Part shown: in pieces, positions 4,644 to 5,762 of the stretch
How positions within the stretch are numbered: the stretch's first letter is position 1
How the letters are laid out: each line of letters begins with the position of its first letter
Assembly (NCBI GenBank): GCA_028282185.1
Contig: JANQIJ010000146.1
Span: 1-5,762 of the forward strand
Source: Rhodospirillales bacterium
GTDB lineage: Bacteria > Pseudomonadota > Alphaproteobacteria > Rhodospirillales > Casp-alpha2
Direction: 5' to 3'
Length of the DNA stretch: 5,762 bases
Notes under the pieces: model-generated
Told to the model about the DNA's origin: nothing
Databases searched by the model: none
The model's input: only the letters and a program-made list of their open reading frames with translations
Made by a program: the position numbers and the translations under genes

Positions 4644-4659
4644 GAAACATTTCGAAACA
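4644..4659. repeat. Direct repeat GAAACA, one helical turn apart, upstream of fabA
   Basis: GAAACA occurs at 4644-4649 and again at 4654-4659, exactly 10 bp apart, in an AT-rich patch just upstream of the distal fabA promoter candidate. Such phased half-sites can bind an activator on one face of DNA. The repeat is short, so the support is weak. Confidence 0.25.
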
Positions 4660-4688
4660 ATCCGTGAGCCCCGTTCCCGCTGATCAGC

Positions 4689-4722
4689 AAAAGGGGCGGT
4701 CCGCGATGACGAACCGCCCCTT
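4689..4722 (-). terminator. Intrinsic terminator of pnp
   Basis: AAGGGGCGGT (4691-4700) and ACCGCCCCTT (4713-4722) form a perfect 10-bp stem with a 12-nt loop. On the minus strand the stem is followed by U residues (UUUU, 4689-4692, two of them paired), 47 nt past the pnp stop. This is a typical rho-independent terminator and separates pnp from the fab operon. Confidence 0.85.
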
Positions 4723-4768
4723 CCGAGCGTTTTTGGCGCGGGCCGCGCGGACCCACGACGGAAATCGG

Positions 4769-5762
4769 CTAGGCCGGCTGCTTTTCACGCCGGTCGCGGC
4801 CTTTGCCGCCGCGGCCGCCGCCGCCCGACCGTTCACCGACCTGATCGGTGATGTCTTCGCCGGTTTCCTGATCGACGACCCGCATCGACAGCTTGACCTT
4901 ACCGCGATCGTCGATGCCGATAAGCTTGACCTTGACCTCGTCGCCTTCGTTGACCACGTCGGCGACCTGGCCGACCCGCTCGTTGGCGAGCTCGGAGATG
5001 TGTACCAGACCGTCCTTGTTGGCCATGAAGTTGACGAAGGCGCCGAAGTCAACGACCTTGACGACCTTGCCGGTGTAGAGGGCGCCGACCTCTGGTTCCG
5101 CGGTGATCGACTTGATCCAGTTGATCGCCGCCTCGCCGGCCGTCGCATCGACCGCCGCGACCCGCACGGTGCCGTCGTCTTCGATGTCGATCTTGGCGCC
5201 CGTTTCCTCGCAGATTTCGCGGATCATCTTGCCGCCCGGGCCGATGACGTCGCGGATCTTGTCCTTGTTGATGGTGAACTGAGTGATCCGGGGGGCCATG
5301 TCGGACACGCCTTCGCGGGCCGACGTCAGCCCCTTGGCCATCTCGTCCAGGATGTGCAGGCGACCGTCCCGGGCCTGGGCCAGGGCGGTCTTCATGATCT
5401 CTTCGGTGATCGAGGTGATCTTGATGTCCATCTGCAACGAGGTGATGCCCTCGGACGAGCCGGCGACCTTGAAGTCCATGTCGCCGAGATGGTCCTCATC
5501 GCCCAGGATGTCCGACAAGACGGCGAAGTCATCGCCTTCCTTGATCAAGCCCATGGCGATGCCGGCCACCGGACGGGCCAGGGGCACGCCGGCATCCATC
5601 AACGACAAGGACGTGCCACAGACCGTGGCCATCGACGAGGAGCCGTTACTTTCGGTGATCTCCGAAACCACACGGATCGTGTAGGGGAAATCGTCCTTCT
5701 TCGGCATCAACGGGTTGAGCGCCCGCCAGGCAAGCTTGCCGTGGCCGATCTCACGCCGCCCG
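4769..5762 (-). CDS. pnp: Polynucleotide phosphorylase, C-terminal part (start beyond the right edge)
   Basis: PNPase degrades RNA 3' to 5' by phosphorolysis and is a trimeric cytoplasmic enzyme, often part of an RNA degradosome. The frame is open to the right edge, so about 330 C-terminal residues are seen and roughly 395 are missing by comparison with E. coli. The visible part starts at the phosphate-binding GRREIGHG (R2, R3). It continues through the second RNase PH core with SSS (41-43) and the catalytic D90, D96 and K98 in GDEDHLGDMDFK, equivalent to E. coli D486, D492 and K494. Next come a KH domain with GPGG (174-177), an S1 domain (about 226-296) and a tail rich in glycine and arginine (about 309-330). 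It ends with TAG at 4769-4771, followed by an intrinsic terminator. Nothing suggests damage; the assignment is certain apart from the unseen N-terminus. Confidence 0.98.
   Translation of the reverse strand, partial: GRREIGHGKLAWRALNPLMPKKDDFPYTIRVVSEITESNGSSSMATVCGTSLSLMDAGVPLARPVAGIAMGLIKEGDDFAVLSDILGDEDHLGDMDFKVAGSSEGITSLQMDIKITSITEEIMKTALAQARDGRLHILDEMAKGLTSAREGVSDMAPRITQFTINKDKIRDVIGPGGKMIREICEETGAKIDIEDDGTVRVAAVDATAGEAAINWIKSITAEPEVGALYTGKVVKVVDFGAFVNFMANKDGLVHISELANERVGQVADVVNEGDEVKVKLIGIDDRGKVKLSMRVVDQETGEDITDQVGERSGGGGRGGKGRDRREKQPA

Noticed and set aside
4684..5148. Minus-strand alternative frame (154 codons) inside pnp
   Set aside because: It is a Ser/Arg/Pro-rich out-of-frame reading of the PNPase KH and S1 region; the pnp frame has the conserved motifs.

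Overview
The window is a GC-rich stretch of bacterial chromosome. All seven genes I can support lie on the minus strand, so transcription runs from the right edge to the left. The best taxonomic marker is the Fur-family gene at 1177-1596. It is an Irr-type iron response regulator, a subfamily known essentially from Alphaproteobacteria. Its linkage to fabA-fabB-fabI, and the alphaproteobacterial style of the FabI N-terminus, agree with this. A non-rhizobial, Rhodospirillales-like alphaproteobacterium is my best guess, but the order is inference. I see no mobile element, CRISPR array, tRNA or rRNA.

Layout in the direction of transcription: (1) the 3' part of pnp (polynucleotide phosphorylase; its start lies beyond the right edge), closed by a good intrinsic terminator at 4689-4722. 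(2) A 296-bp gap (4473-4768) with candidate promoters, palindromes and a leader hairpin for the next operon. (3) fabA-fabB-fabI, tightly spaced (7 and 34 nt gaps), which encode the dehydratase/isomerase, the condensing enzyme and the enoyl reductase of type II fatty acid synthesis with the classical FabA/FabB route to unsaturated acids. (4) A 231-bp gap carrying a sigma70-like promoter whose -10 lies inside an Irr-box-like sequence. (5) irr. (6) A 117-bp AT-rich gap with a second copy of that motif next to a perfect TTGACA -35. (7) A rubredoxin-less rubrerythrin. (8) A 209-bp gap with two strong hairpins. (9) The N-terminal third or so of a GlpC/heterodisulfide-reductase-related double [4Fe-4S] protein, cut by the left edge.

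Functionally the window joins housekeeping RNA turnover and membrane lipid synthesis to an iron and oxidative-stress block. The most interesting reading is that Irr controls its own gene and the rubrerythrin gene through the same box in different positions: over the -10 at irr, and just upstream of the -35 at the rubrerythrin gene. A second idea is that the Fe-S protein supplies electrons to the rubrerythrin, which has no rubredoxin domain of its own. Both are inferences from layout and motifs. The enzymes themselves look intact and ordinary, and I did not find a clearly undescribed system.
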